A stretch of DNA of 64,000 nt from Flaccisagitta enflata (GCA_965153355.1 OZ231126.1:98828001-98892000), one strand, 5' to 3'; positions 1 to 11,071 are shown, counted from the stretch's first letter. The notes: generated by a model not told the origin, from the letters alone. Program-made: numbers and translations.

Positions 1-309
1 GGCTCTTCTCTTCATTGACTCAAGTAACTGCCAGGGACCAGTATTGGAAGCAGAAGCTTTATTGATAAATTCTAGGTGGTTGTTTTAGCCTGCAACGTTG
101 ACTAACGTGTGCGTGGCATTAACAAAGCATATGTGTCAGGTGGCATAAATGTGTGGGTCAATCATGTGATTTTCTGTATGATACCAAAATAATCTTTCCC
201 TTTTCAAATATAATTTTAACCTCTTAGAAATTTAATTCAAGTTCAATCTAGGCAGACAAAAGAAATTTGGGTTCTTTTGTAACAAAAGCAGTGACCATTA
301 TAGTAAACT

Positions 310-790
310 AAGTAAAGATGTCACGTGTTTCCAAATACAAATTCACTCATATCTACTACTATTTGCGCCAGCTAAAATAAACTGTGTCTTTAATATAATA
401 CTTATATCTATAGGGTTGACAATGGGAGTATAGCGAAACTCAGTGGATAAAAAAGATTCTTTTGAATATCTTAAAAACAAGCTATTTTGCTCAGTAACTG
501 CCAAGGTAATTAGTAGTTAACTCACTTGACTGTTTATATGATTAATCTAATTTAACAAGTTTCAGGATTAGAATCTGAGCGGTTTTTGTTAAGGCAAATG
601 ATGACTAATTTCTGCATCAAAAGTGATAGTCCAACATTTTTATACTAAAAAGTTTTTATGAAATATATGAAGGTCACATGTCATCAACACTTAGGAGTGC
701 ATCATTCTTTGCTGTAAATATCAGTCACAAGCGTTTTGATGCTGAGGTTATGAAGCTCCCCGTATTTCCAAGTCTGGGCAACATCTACTG
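310..790. mobile_element. Old copy of foldback MITE family I
   Basis: The right end ACATCTACTG and the internal block AGGGTTGACAATGGGAGTAT match the better copy at 21160-21671. The left end near 310 is eroded, so that boundary is approximate. A minus-strand tRNA-like block is also faintly present around 500-570. The bases before it (1-309) are AT-rich and show nothing I recognise. Confidence 0.5.
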
Positions 791-988
791 TTACACTGCT
801 CAGAACAGAAGCGGGGGCTACAAGCCATTCAGGAATAACTATTCATTAAGACCAATGATAGTCCTCTTGAATGAACTATTCTCTTATGAATGAATGTTTT
901 ATGAATGAATGTCATTTATCCAATAATAATGGTCAATACATAATTATTGTGCATCTTTGTTTTACTCTTTGATGATACCACTATTATG

Positions 989-1470
989 AAACAAGGCCAG
1001 ATGCCACAGGGCTGGGTGCGAGACGGTTGGGTCAGGGCAGTACTGTAGAAACACTGGGAATTCAGCAAGTCATTGGGCACAAAGTCGCGTGTCTGGCACT
1101 CTTAAAAAAAAAAGTCAGGCAGACAGACAGGCAATCTTTTCAGAACATTTTAAATAAAGGTGTTCTATGTCCAAGTGCTATACTACAATCTAAATATATA
1201 ATAACAGTGCTTTAGCAGCCAGGCGACCAGCGGACCGGCAGATGCAGTTATAAATAGAGTTATCAAATTAAAATATTATATGTTAAGACAGGCAGACCGG
1301 AGCCAGACGGACCCCGGGCAGACGGGCGGACTGACTCTCATCCATGTAACAAGGGTAGGGTTGTAAGCTAAAGTGTAGAATCAGCGTATTTCATGAATGG
1401 GCAACCAAAGTACTAACAAACAGAAAGAGCACAACCTACTAGTATTAGAGATGCAGGACGCATCTAAAAA
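989..1470 (+). mobile_element. Degenerate hairpin element H (AGATGC palindrome)
   Basis: It begins AACAAGGCCAGATGCCAC and ends with the stem AGATGC, loop AGGAC, stem GCATCT and then AAAAA. CAGACAGACAGG and GACGGACC-like tetranucleotide remnants lie inside. It is long for the family and probably holds an insertion. The following stretch to 1840 is AT-rich with nothing recognisable. Confidence 0.5.
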
Positions 1471-1842
1471 CTCATAGAGAAATGTAATAGAAATTTATTC
1501 AAAAGAGTTTCTATTATGCTGTAACTTTGTTGTAAGGATGATACACAAAAACAAACAAAAGACAGTGAACAGTTAATTAAATAACTCTTTCCTTTGTGAT
1601 TATATTCCTCCCATATCATATTTCTGGTACTGCATAACTATTATGTTAAATAAATCAGTCTACACACATGTAAATTAAAACACAAAATGTGATTAACAAA
1701 TATGATTTTTATTAAGTGTACTAAAGCTGAGTTATGCGTATCAGCTGTTTTATTATTTCAACTTATATCGGAATGTGACCAACAAAAACGGTAAAGCATC
1801 ATCTTGACGATATATCTTTAATGGTAATGATCGGAAAAAATC

Positions 1843-2345
1843 GAGTCAGTCTTCACGACTTTTTGGCCTTATATTCGAAGAGCAGGGGTTTTCATTTTCT
1901 TATTAGGAAGTTGAGAATCTTGACCGAGCGATTGGGCTTTCCAATGAAATTGATAGGGTAGTAAATTTGATAATTCTCTTTCATTTGGTATATACTTAGA
2001 ATGTGCTACCAACAAATATTTTATTATGATTTTTAAAAGATTCTGAAAACTACTGAGTGAATTTTTAGATTTTATGATTTAGTGAGATCAAAAGAGTAAT
2101 GTATTGCTGTTGTTTAGCATAGAAATAAAAAACATGTTTATGAGCATAGCTGCTCATCTGAAGTTTGGAGATTCTAGCTCATTTAATATTAGCTCAATTT
2201 CTTTTATTTTAATATGATAAATGAATAAATATTTTGATATGTTTAAAACAGATACATATCAGTGAGCATAATACTACTCGTCTGTGGAGTCAGCATTTTA
2301 GCATTTTAGCTCACTTTTAAGCTCATTTAGCTCCAGTCTTTTTCT
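1843..2345. mobile_element. Dispersed repeat family D, first copy
   Basis: It shares long stretches with 32533-33368: a start containing CAGTCTTCACGACTTTTTGG, then TGAAATTGATAGGGTA and GATAATTCTCTTTCATTTGG, then blocks of ATGTTTATGAGCATAGCTGC followed by runs of AGCTCATTTAGCTC. The inner blocks repeat about every 120-150 bp. No coding sequence is evident. From 2346 to 3255 I see AT-rich DNA with an A/G-rich run at about 2890-2932 and nothing else. Confidence 0.6.
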
Positions 2346-3257
2346 GAATTTTAATAGGATAAACCATCTTTTGAGGAGCATGTAAATGCAAGCAATCAGT
2401 AGTATAGCTGATAGTCTGGTTGGTGATTAGGCATTTTAGCTCATCTAAAACCATTTGAAGCTCAAAGACAAAGCAGTGAAGTGACAGCACGACCTTTATA
2501 CAGCGACATTGCATTACTAGTATGTTCAAGGCATTTGCCAGAAGTCTTTTTATGCTTCTGTGTTAGGATAGAATAAAAGTTAAGAAAAGTGAATTTTAGA
2601 AGCAATGAAAAATATGGAGTATATCTATATAATAATTAATATGTCACTATGCTTTATAAATCATTTGTTTATGAGGTAATAATATTGATCTGGAGGTGAA
2701 ATCTTCTTTCAATCACACCCCTAAAATTTGAAACTCTGAAATTTTTACAAAACTGTTTAACACAAATGTATCATAGTGTGTATATACTTAATTTTTTCTG
2801 CCTGCCGGTTCACCAAAAGGGTCACACAAAAATTCATGTAATGTACAAACACAAGTGGTGTTATGTTTCCCAGGAATTAGGTCAAGTAATCAAAAAAAAA
2901 AAAAAAGAGAAAAAAAAAAAGAAAGAAAAAAAACCCATTCACTTGTTCAGAACATGGTTCTAGGTAACATAGAGATAAATTCGCAATGAGTCTCTGAAGA
3001 TAACGAAAAAAATTGCAACTTTAAGTCCACTACATTTCTCACACTGGGTTAAGTGGCCAAATCCATATTCGGGTTTTGCCTAGAAACAGAGCCTCGGCCT
3101 TCAAATGGGCCGGCCCCCCAGGCTTTACCCAAGGCCAATTTGTGGTCAGTGATACCCATTGCCCTGCTTTGTAAGATTATGAATTTGAGTAAGAAGAAGT
3201 ACTCTTTCCATATCTCACAAAGAAAAAAGTCATTTCTTTAAAGAGGAATTTCTTATA

Positions 3258-4024
3258 CAGGGCATTCAATCTCATTTGACACAAAAGGAACCTTTATTGA
3301 GCTAAAACTATTTGACTTTTCAGTTTGATTTTTTTTCTCATAAAAGCACTATGTATGACGTTTTTTGTATCAAAGTTTCATAGGAGTGGGTCTTGAAATT
3401 CAGCAGAAATCCATGTTTGAAGTTATACAGTAAGTTCAACAAAAAAATTGGTTTTCTCTTAAATTTTGACTTAAAAAATGAAAAAGATTCAATGTGTTTC
3501 AAACTTCATATGCTTGATAAGAGTCAAGTGATAAAGGCTAAGAGCCCAATGTTAGAAATAGCCTGGTTTTATCACCAAACAGTGAACTTTAGGCAAATAC
3601 TATCAAAATTCTAATAAAAATCTTTAAAAAATTCAATCAAAGATTTTTTTTTTCTAAGAAAAAGAAAAATGGTTGATCATGATGAAATTTCAAAGAATTG
3701 TTTTTCTCAGATACAAGAATTATATGAAATCATCTGCCATTCTCGACCAATCTCACATCTGTAACTCAAAGCGTTTAGAAATGAAAGTAGTTTAAAGATA
3801 AAAGATCAGAACCACAAAGTCAAACAAAACCTCCCCTCTCATTATGACATCTTAAACTTTAAAATATGTCATCTCCTAAACTAATTGACCCAGTACCATG
3901 AAATTAGGACACAAAAAATGTCATATGTACTTCTTTAAGGGTAAAAAAAAAAATCAAATTGAAAAGTTGATTTGTTTTTGCACAGCATAGGTTCTTTTTG
4001 TGTCAAATGAGATTGAGGACCCTA
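3258..4024. mobile_element. Foldback MITE family E, copy 1 (TA target duplication)
   Basis: Ends are TA-CAGGGCATTCAATCTCATT and its inverted form finishing GAGATTGAGGACCCT. The arms are similar for about 150 bp and inverted similarity continues towards the middle. A second copy lies at 35033-35777. The CAGGG ends with TA duplication fit a Tc1/mariner-type MITE (inference). A 73-codon open frame at 3393-3614 lies wholly inside the element and is not a gene. Confidence 0.8.
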
Positions 4025-4678
4025 TAGAATAACGGTTTCCTTTTTCATGGTTCGCAGTGTACTCGAGGTCAATTCAAGGTTTAAGAAAGCCAACTACAAG
4101 GCATCAAAAGCACCCCAACAGAAAATAGAATGGCAAATTTGACAGATATTTACATATTGTTAATCAACTGGGAAAGTGCGCAGGGGAACTGACTGGGTTA
4201 TGGCTGATCATTTGATTGAGATTATCTTTAGAATAAACTTAATCAAGTTTACTTCAGTCAGTTAACTGCTTTGATTGTTCAGTGGTATAGTCACTTGTCT
4301 TACCATGTCTTTCGCCTTGATTATCTAATGGTTGCAGGAACGAATCTTGGCTGATTTTGCAATTTGAGCAAACAGATGAATTTGAAATTCTACAAAAATG
4401 CACCTGCAGTATTTTCAGACTTGAAATTTTTTCCTTAGAGAAAGCCATAGCAAGTTAAATATCCATCCCTCACTGTGAAAAAACTCAGATTGTGAGCTCC
4501 CCTGTAATTCCAAGTCTAGACAACTCAATTGTTCAGTTGGGAAGGTTTTGGGACTTATGGCTACAATCATTATACCTGATCCTTACTGAACTGATACTTT
4601 TCAACCTAAACTTGTGTTTTTGTCATTTACATGGAAAAGATTTCTCTGGGGTGTCAACCTCTCATGATCTGTATGGTT
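4025..4678. other. Unassigned stretch downstream of the kelch exon
   Basis: AT-rich DNA with no convincing exon. A short stretch at 4488-4520 resembles the right end of MITE family I. The 3' untranslated region of the minus-strand kelch gene should lie here, but I could not place a clear polyadenylation signal. Confidence 0.4.
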
Positions 4679-5637
4679 TCATTCAATGTCATATGCAATC
4701 ATCTGACTTGGAGATCTAGTTGTCGCATCGCCACCCAGGCAAAGGACGGAAATGCTGTTGTTATTGGGAACCAAGACTGATGAATGTTTAAAAAGTGCGC
4801 TTCCAAAATCTACCTCTTCTATCCAACTGTAATTTGAAGCCTTTGATGCGTCAAACACCCAAACTTTCTCACTTTTATAACCTCCAATGAGTAAGAAACG
4901 GTTCTTCGAGATGCGGTTCAGCGAGTGACCATATGTCTGTATTCCATTGCCTTTGTGTCGAGTCCACATAAGACTCGCCATGTTTAGCTCAAACATATCA
5001 TCGGGGAATTTACCACCTGCTTCATATCCACCATCGATAAACACGCGATCGTTTATTTTTTCCATCGCGTAACTACATCTCGGACCTGGTGAAGGTCCAA
5101 CGGTTTCAACTTGAGCAAAAGTGTTGGATTCTGGATGGAAACTAAAGAGAAGGTTATCAGTTTTCGCGGTTCTCGACGGTGGTACAAATTGATTTTGGCC
5201 TTGTTGTAGGTTGTTACGGTCGTACCCACCGAAAAAGTAAAGCCGATCTTGATAAGCCCATCCCTTTATACAAGCGCGTGGTGATGGTCGTTTCCCATTG
5301 ATAACGAGTCGTGTAAAGACCCCCGTCGTCATATTCAGAGTGTACAAATCATCTGTGAATTTGCCAATTTTTCTATTCATCCCGCCAAAAATGTAAACAA
5401 GTCCCTGATAAACGACACCAGCGCAGCCGGTTGAGTGCGTGGGGATGTCGCCTCCAACGGTAATTTTACGCCAAACGTTGGTGGAGGGTTTGTAAATGTA
5501 GATGAACTCGGGTGGAAGGGGAAATATTCCATCATCGGGATTTACGTGATTCCCGCCCCAGATCAGGACTTGATCGTTAACTGCGACCGCCGTAAAGTCA
5601 TATCCAACGGGCCATTGAGTCTTGGACGCCCATTCCT
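4679..5637 (-). CDS. Kelch-repeat protein, last exon (5' part missing)
   Basis: A 318-codon open exon with about six kelch blades, each marked by a di-glycine after hydrophobic residues: LIWGGN, YIFGGM, YFFGGYD, FIDGGYE, LIGGYK and LCLGGD, with the usual downstream W and Y/F residues (NVWRKI, LMWTRH). The chain forms most or all of a beta-propeller, a protein-binding scaffold; the spacing is like stand-alone kelch-domain proteins (KLHDC group). No BTB or F-box is present in this exon. A good acceptor (TTACTGTTCAG) puts the exon start at 5637 in phase 1, so at least one upstream exon is missing. An internal Met at 5380 is only an in-frame Met inside the third blade. The stop is TGA at 4681-4679. 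A hairpin element begins about 53 bp upstream of the acceptor. The specific partner cannot be inferred. Confidence 0.8.
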
Positions 5638-5775
5638 CTGAACAGTAAGTAGTTAGTGGAAGATCAAAAAATTAAAGGGTGTTAGAAAAAGAGGCCGGAT
5701 ACATGGCTTCCCCATTCGCGCCCGGGTGGGCAGGAGCAGTATGCTAAAATGCTCAGAAACGCCGAAAAAGTAAAT

Positions 5776-6956
5776 AGTCGCAAAAGCGTCAGATGGTCAG
5801 CGGTACCTGTGCCCTGCCTGAGTAGGTTGTGCTTGAGGTTGAGGGGGGAGCAGGGCAGCGGCTCCAAAGGGGTCGATGACCTATGCTTTCACACATATGG
5901 GGAATTCTCTCCTTCTTCTCCTACTTCTCCTCCTGGGAGGGGGCCTCTTGGCTGGAATTTGGACCTTGAGGCTGAGATATGGGCCTCAAGGCTGGTATCT
6001 GGGCCTCAAGGCTGGGATCTGGTTCTCCAGGCTAGGATTTTGGCCTTTAGGCTAGGATTTTGGCCTTTAGGCTAGGATTTTGGCCTCAAGGCTAAAATTT
6101 TGGCCTCGAGACTAGGATTTAGGCCTCCAGACTGGAAATTGAGCCTTGAGACTGGGATTTAAGGGGGGGACGGAGAAGAAGAAGGAGGAGAACAGGTCGC
6201 CCAAGGGCAATATGTGGTCAGCGATACCCGTTGCAGGGCAGTGGCCCCGAAGGGGACGAAGTCCCCAGGTAGAAGACAGGGGGACTTTCGTTCGTCCTAC
6301 CTGAAGAAGTGGATGAGATGCTATAGAAGGCTGACTGAAGGCATTCAAGAGCCTAAACTGAGGTCTAAGAAGGCTGATATAAGGCCTCAGAATGCCTGAG
6401 AAAGCTTGAGAGGGCTAACTTGAGGCTTGAAAGAGCTGGATTAGGGGATGAAAGGCCAGAGGACTGATCTGAAGCCTGGGAGCAATAAATAGAGGTTTAG
6501 ATGGCTGATTTGAGGCCTGAGAGGCCTAATTTGAGGCATGAGAGGCCAGGTTTGAGGCCTGAGAAGCCAGATTTGAGGCCTGGAGGCCAGATTTGTGGCC
6601 TAAGAGGCCAGATTTGTGGCCTGAGAGACCAGATTTTAGGCCTGAGAGGCAAAATTTGAGGCCTATGAGGCTGGATTTGAGACCTGAGAGGCTGGATTTG
6701 CGGCCTGAGAGGCCAGATTTGAGTCCTGAGGGGTCTGATGAAGGGGGGGACTAACGGACAAACGAACGGACGAACGAACGAACGGACGAACGAAAGTCCC
6801 CCTGTGTTCTACAGGACTTCGTCCCCTTCGGGGCCAAAAAGGAGTAGAAGGAGAAAATTCCCCATATGTGTGAAAGCAAAGGTCATTGACCTCTTCGGGG
6901 CTGCTGCCCAATATGTGTGAAAGCATAGGTCATCTACCCCTTCGGGGCCGCTGCCC
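5776..6956. mobile_element. J element with 21-bp minisatellite, holding a K element
   Basis: Left end AGTCGCAAAAGCGTCAGATG, then CAGCGGTACC, GGGCAGCGGCTCCAAAGGGG and CTATGCTTTCACACATATGG. The right inverted copy ends CCCTTCGGGGCCGCTGCCC at 6956 and is tandemly duplicated (6840-6956). The centre at 5945-6165 is about ten units of a 21-bp repeat (GGCCTCAAGGCTGGGATCTGG type). A K element interrupts it. Open frames here are repeat artefacts. Confidence 0.75.
6192..6838. mobile_element. K element (21-bp array plus AACG tract)
   Basis: Starts ACAGGTCGCCCAAGGGCAAT. Its inverted inner ends are GGCCCCGAAGGGGACGAAGT near 6238 and its reverse complement near 6835, each next to CAGGGGGACTTTCGTTCGTC. Between them is a GAGGCCTGAGAGGCCAGATTT-like 21-bp array (about 6500-6740) and a (GAAC/GGAC)n tract (6745-6795). 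It is related to J and nested inside it. Confidence 0.65.
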
Positions 6957-7052
6957 AAAAGGGGACCAACTAACCGACCGACCGACCAACCAACCGACCA
7001 ACGGACCAACACAGCGGGGTGAAGAGTCACGTAGCACGCCACTAAAAAAAGA

Positions 7053-7217
7053 AACAAAGCCGGCTACCTAAGTTGTGTGCAGGTGGGCAGGGGCAGTGCT
7101 GAACTAATTAATCAGGCATTTTGGCAGGAGCACTTATGCAATAACGGCCTACTGACCCCGAAAAAGTAAAGAAAGTCAAGTTTGATGGATGGATGGACGG
7201 ATGGATGGATGGAGAGA
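7053..7217 (+). mobile_element. Hairpin element H subfamily A, 5' part
   Basis: AACAAAGCCGGCTACC, GTGGGCAGGGGCAGTG, GCCCCTGACC-like core, GAAAAAGTAAAG and a GGATGGAT tract. The terminal palindrome is missing; a subfamily B element starts directly after it. Confidence 0.6.
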
Positions 7218-7400
7218 CAAAAACAAGGCCAACACCCGTAAGTCACGTGTGGAACATAAATAGCTTAAAGTGACTTAAATTGACTTTAAATGGCTCAAGA
7301 CATAAAATGACTTGAATGAGTAAGTTTACCTTATTGACTTAAGTGGCCTAATATAACTTGATATGACTTAAAATGACTTAGAATAACTTATACACTTTTT
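7218..7400 (+). mobile_element. Hairpin element H subfamily B, 5' part
   Basis: AACAAGGCCAACACCCGTAA and GTCACGTGTGG, then a decamer-type array of TGACTTAAAATGACTTAGAA. It is cut by the J element at 7404. A very similar array (AAGTTTACCTTATTGACTTA) resumes at 8570, suggesting the two belonged to one element. Confidence 0.6.
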
Positions 7401-7403
7401 TTG

Positions 7404-8095
7404 GGCAGCGGCCCCGAAGGGGCCGATGACCTATGCTTTCACACAGGGAAATTTTCTCTCACTCATCCTTCATTCATCATCGCCTATCAGTCACCTGGCT
7501 CAGGCTCAGTGCAGCCTCAGCCTAGTGACAGTCTCAGGCTTGAATCCCAGGCTCAGGGCTCAAATTCAACATTATGGCCTAAATCCCAACCATCGCTCAT
7601 ATTCCAATCTTTTTGGCTCAAATCCCAGCCTTATAAACTCAAATTACAGCCTAAGTGTGAGTCATCCCAGTTTCCTTTGAGACCTGCTGGCCTCAAAATC
7701 AGAAAGCTTTGAGAATCCGTCCCGCTGGAAGCTCAAATCCCAGCCAGCAGGCTCAAATCTCGATCTCAGGCTAAAATCTGACCTCAGGCTCAAATCCAGC
7801 CAGCAGCTCCGTCCAGCCTCCAAAGGCACATATCCAGCCTTCAGGGCAAATCAGCCTCGCAGCTCAAATGGCTTCCCAGCTTCGTCTGCCCGACTCAAAT
7901 CTGGCCTCAAAAACAAATCAGCCTCCAGCTCAGTGCTGAAGCTGAAAATCCATAACCTCACAAGCTCAAATCAACTTCAAGGAGAAGTGCCTAATCCAAG
8001 CTCAGAATCACAATCAGCCTCAGACTAATTCCCGTCATGAAGGCTAAGCATAGACAGCATGGGTCATTGGCGCAGGGGCCTTGCTCTGTTACACT
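7404..8095. mobile_element. J element with degraded 21-bp array
   Basis: Left end GGGCAGCGGCCCCGAAGGGG followed by CGATGACCTATGCTTTCACA. The interior is CAGGCTCAAATCCCAGCCT-like units with many indels. The right end near 8045-8095 is weak (AGCATGGGTCATTGGC, then GGGGCC). All frames through it are artefacts of the repeat. Confidence 0.55.
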
Positions 8096-8208
8096 CATTT
8101 TTATACACTCTCATGAGAACCAGCAGAGTGCCATGACCATCTAACAACACATGATATTCATTTACTATGTAAGAGACAGCTTTTTTCAAGTGATCAGCCT
8201 GGGTGTTT

Positions 8209-8250
8209 TTAGATTTTTGGCCGTTTTGAATGCCTGATTTCATATGCAAA
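8209..8250 (-). CDS. Possible terminal exon of the type II membrane protein gene
   Basis: Acceptor CTTTTTTCAG, then 13 codons (FAYEIRHSKRPKI) and a TAA. The phase 0 start matches the phase 0 end of the exon at 9290-9378. A different frame over the same DNA stays open to about 8064, so this is only one reading. It is very short and unsupported by domain evidence. Confidence 0.25.
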   Translation of the reverse strand, partial: FAYEIRHSKRPKI

Positions 8251-8439
8251 CTGAAAAAAGAAAATTGTAAGGAGAAATAAAAACCTGTATTTCTGAAAAA
8301 ATTAAGTCAAAATTCATTTTTGGATAAGAACTGATAAAAAGTTCTTTTGAAAATGTCAAAAACTAAATCTCATGTGTTCTCTTGTTTTGTTCTTAAGGTG
8401 TAAAATCTCAGGCTCATGTCTGTCAACTGGTCATATAAA

Positions 8440-8808
8440 AATAAAGCGGTCACGACGTCACCGTGCGGACGGGTGAGCAGGGGCGGAAATGCGCGTTTTC
8501 TTGCGCGCCACCGACTGGTGGTCACGGACGGACGGACGGGCGGACGACGGGCGGATGAACAAAGGAAATAAGTTTACCTTATTGACTTAAGTGGCCTAAT
8601 GTAACTTGATATGGCTAAAAATGACTTATAATAGCATTTGGGCAGGCGCTGTGAGCCCAAAAAAGTTAAAAACGCCGAGAAAGTTAAAAGGAGACTGACC
8701 GACCGACCAACCGACCAATTGACCCACCAACCAACTGTCCGACCAACCAACTGATGGACCGACAAAGCGGGGTGTAGACTGTAGAGTCGGGTAGCACACG
8801 ACGAAAAA
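8440..8808 (+). mobile_element. Two hairpin-element fragments
   Basis: 8440-8560 holds GTGCGGACGGGTGAGCAGGG and a GGACGGAC tract (GGAC-type subfamily). 8565-8808 holds a TGACTTAAGTGGCC array, CATTTGGGCAGG, an ACCGACCAACCGACC tract, AAAGCGGGGTGTAGA and a degraded palindrome ending GACGAAAAA. Together with 7218-7400 the second fragment may be one interrupted copy. Confidence 0.5.
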
Positions 8809-9044
8809 TTGTTATCATAATTGGTAGAAATAGTTTTTTTTCCATTTGTGTTTTGATTTCACATAGCAGATTTTTACAAAATATCTTTTTTTTTATAGCG
8901 TGTGAGCGTTGACCAAAAAGCCACTATTTTGCCTTGAGCGACGTTTGAAATCAAAATAGGAGATATGTTTATTTTGATTTACTCAGCCTCACTTTATCTT
9001 TGAATAAATTTTGTTTTGCTGAATTACTAGGCACCTTATATTTT

Positions 9045-9205
9045 TTAGTCGCGGACACGCGACTCTTCACCTTGCCGTGTCGGTCGGTCGGTCCGTCCGT
9101 CGGTCCGTCGGTCCGTCGGTCACATTTCTGAATTCCGAGCGGTTTATGCGGTACTGCTCCTGCCCAACCGTCCGCGACTGGATTGCCGTGTATCCGGCCT
9201 TGTTC
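9045..9205 (-). mobile_element. Short, complete hairpin element H (CGCGGACA palindrome)
   Basis: Read on the minus strand it runs from AACAAGGCCGGATACACGG to the palindrome AGTCGCGGACACGCGACT and then AAAAAA. The arm near the 5' end is AGTCGCGGACGG, matching this palindrome rather than the commoner CGCGTGCA one. A near twin in the opposite orientation is at 36424-36566. It sits in an intron or just downstream of the exon at 9290-9378. Confidence 0.85.
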
Positions 9206-9289
9206 TATTGATACTGAACTATTGCGCCTATAGCTTGATCCGACACAGATAACTCTTTGATCACTAAATTTGTTGTAAAGTTTACTCAC

Positions 9290-9378
9290 AGAATCTTCAT
9301 GATTGCAAAAATACCAACCTTTATTTGTTATGGGTATCAAGTCAATGAAACGCCGGTCCTTAATTCTGCCTTCCAAGC
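9290..9378 (-). CDS. Type II membrane protein, third exon
   Basis: Acceptor TTTCTGTACAG and donor CT|GTGAGTAAA. It enters in phase 1, matching the exit phase of the previous exon, and leaves in phase 0. It encodes a Ser completed across the junction and 29 residues, LEGRIKDRRFIDLIPITN then KGWYFCNHEDS, with a single Cys. I recognise no family. It should lie outside the cell if the upstream membrane segment is correctly oriented. Continuation is uncertain (see 8209-8250). Confidence 0.5.
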
Positions 9379-9650
9379 CTGTACAGAAATGATGTGAAAT
9401 AAAGTGAATATTTGAGGAATGATTTTGTTGGCCAGGGCAACTAGTTATCAATTATTACTAATCACTAATTATTGGTTTCAAGTTGCTTTGAATTGTTGGT
9501 TGGTCTGTCCAACCCATGAATCTAATTCTATTCAAGTCAGGTGCCGGTATTAAGCTGATAACAGCCATATACTCTCCCACCGGCTATGTGAGGACAGTTG
9601 AGAGGATGGACGTGTGAGGACATGTGAGGACAGTTGCTAAAATTATTTAC

Positions 9651-9734
9651 TTGATTCACAATTAATTCCATCCCAGCAAAGATTGCAAGAAAAGGGTTGG
9701 AGGCCGATTTCATTGTTTTGACATTCATTTTCAT
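9651..9734 (-). CDS. Type II membrane protein, cysteine-rich second exon
   Basis: An 84-bp symmetrical phase 1-1 exon with acceptor CACTCCACAG and donor TCAA|GTAAAT. It encodes Asp (completed across the junction), ENECQNNEIGLQPFSCN, then LCWDGINCESS. Four Cys in 28 residues with a WDG turn suggest a small disulphide-bonded extracellular module, perhaps EGF-like, but the six-Cys EGF pattern is not complete. Symmetrical 1-1 exons are typical of shuffled extracellular modules. An overlapping larger open frame (9643-9909) begins inside the intron and is not the protein. Confidence 0.5.
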
Positions 9735-10196
9735 CTGTGGAGTGATCGAATAGAGCGGTAATGTTTAATTGTGCTGTCCTTGTCATTTTTATTTTTTGAC
9801 AATTCCTTAAATCATGAATTTGCAACACGACAGGACACGATACGTCACGGGGAAGAAAATCAAAGTTATGGAAGGGGGGTAGAGAGGGGGGAAATAAACT
9901 GCGACTCAATCTAACATTAGAGATCTCGAATGATCATTTCCAAGACCATCAAAATTCTGACAATAACAATGCATGGACGAAATGCTACTGGCTCACCTAA
10001 TTGAAATGCATAATCCGATTCGGTTTGTTCTGGTTGACAGACGTATTCGGAGTTAGCACAAGCACAAAAATAGAACTTTCAATATTCAGCTTTTTGTAAA
10101 ATCAAATTCTTAAATTTCTTTTCCCGATGAAAAAATCCTTAGATTCAGTTCAGTAACTGCTTGTTGAAAAGATGGAATCTTATTCGGAATGTATAC

Positions 10197-10497
10197 CTCT
10201 GGTCTCCGCTGAAGTGAAATACTCAACAGCATGCTTACTTGGACTCTGAACTTGATTTGAATAAGTTGGAGACTTGACCAAGACAGCGATCAAAGCGACG
10301 ACCAGAATGGCAGTGATAGACCATGACACAATTGAGATAGTTTTCCACTGACGACTGAGGCATGATGAGCTTCCTTTGTTTGTGTCCGTGATGGCGTCCG
10401 GGACCTTTGCCTGGTCGATACCCGGGGTTTTGCCGCGATCTTCTGTTGATGTGCCCGGCGCTTTATTTGCCTCGGCGCCAGGCGTCCATATTGGCAT
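10197..10497 (-). CDS. Type II membrane protein, first coding exon with membrane anchor
   Basis: From the ATG at 10497 there are 100 codons, ending AGA G|GTATAC in phase 1, which matches the next exon at 9734. Residues 1-52 are hydrophilic and Pro/Thr/Lys rich. Residues 53-74 (TISIVSWSITAILVVALI then AVLV) form one membrane span preceded by SRQWK, so the N-terminus is predicted cytoplasmic (type II). Residues 75-100 are a stalk. Three exons (10197-10497, 9651-9734, 9290-9378) join without frame conflict to give about 158 residues. I recognise no homologous family. The open frame continues upstream to a GTG at 10611, but a TAG lies just before that and the ATG at 10497 is the first Met. Confidence 0.5.
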
Positions 10498-10619
10498 CGA
10501 TTGTAATTGCGCTGGTGCGGTTGCTGGTTTAATATTGTTTATAAAAAACAATTGGAAGAGCGTTGGATTGGTTAGCAGTATTTGGGGCAGCTTGTGGGTT
10601 GGAATTGGCACCTAGATGC

Positions 10620-11071
10620 CGGGGTATTGGCGTCAATGTTGAGATGGGGATTTGGGCCACGAGGATGAGATTTGCGCTTTAAAGTTGGTATTTGTCAACT
10701 GGATGAAAAAAGATGCACTTTTAAATCACTTTTTTTGCTACGTTATTTTGCTTAGAAATGGTGTTAGTTTTAATGAAAACATTACCTAGATTCCTCAATT
10801 CCTATAAAAATGTGCGTTTTAGCAAAATAGACCTTCTTTTTGGACCCGGTATAGGTATAGAAAGAAAGATTTCTAGAAAACATTAAGAACAGTTATCAAA
10901 AAAACAATTTAAACTGTTTTGGTTTCTGCTTATCAAAAAAAAAAAACGGTTGCATAATGTTTTCATTCACGTGGCACGTTTAGTTGCAGGCTGTTCTTGG
11001 CTCAATTTGATAAGAAACATAGTTGGGTCACGTGTAATTTAGGAACCTGGTAGACTAGCTGCCCCATCACC
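10620..11071. other. Unassigned upstream stretch
   Basis: AT-rich sequence between the first membrane-protein exon and the small plus-strand frame. I see no clear promoter or repeat. Confidence 0.3.

Larger units (their letters stand above)
5690..7045 (+). mobile_element. Hairpin element H (subfamily A) split by a J element
   Basis: The 5' half (5690-5775: GGCCGGATACATGGCTTCC, GGGTGGGCAGGAGCAG, GCCGAAAAAGTAAA) and the 3' half (6957-7045: GACCAACTAACCGACCGACC, AGCGGGGTGAAGAGTCACG, then the degraded palindrome and CTAAAAAAA) make one element. They are separated by the J element at 5776-6956. It lies in the intron just upstream of the kelch exon. Confidence 0.75.

Noticed and set aside
3393-3614. 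73-codon plus-strand frame
   Set aside because: Lies inside MITE E and is not conserved in the second copy.
8969-9451. 160-codon minus-strand frame as one exon
   Set aside because: Only 9290-9378 has matching splice phases; the rest reads through a donor and into a hairpin element.
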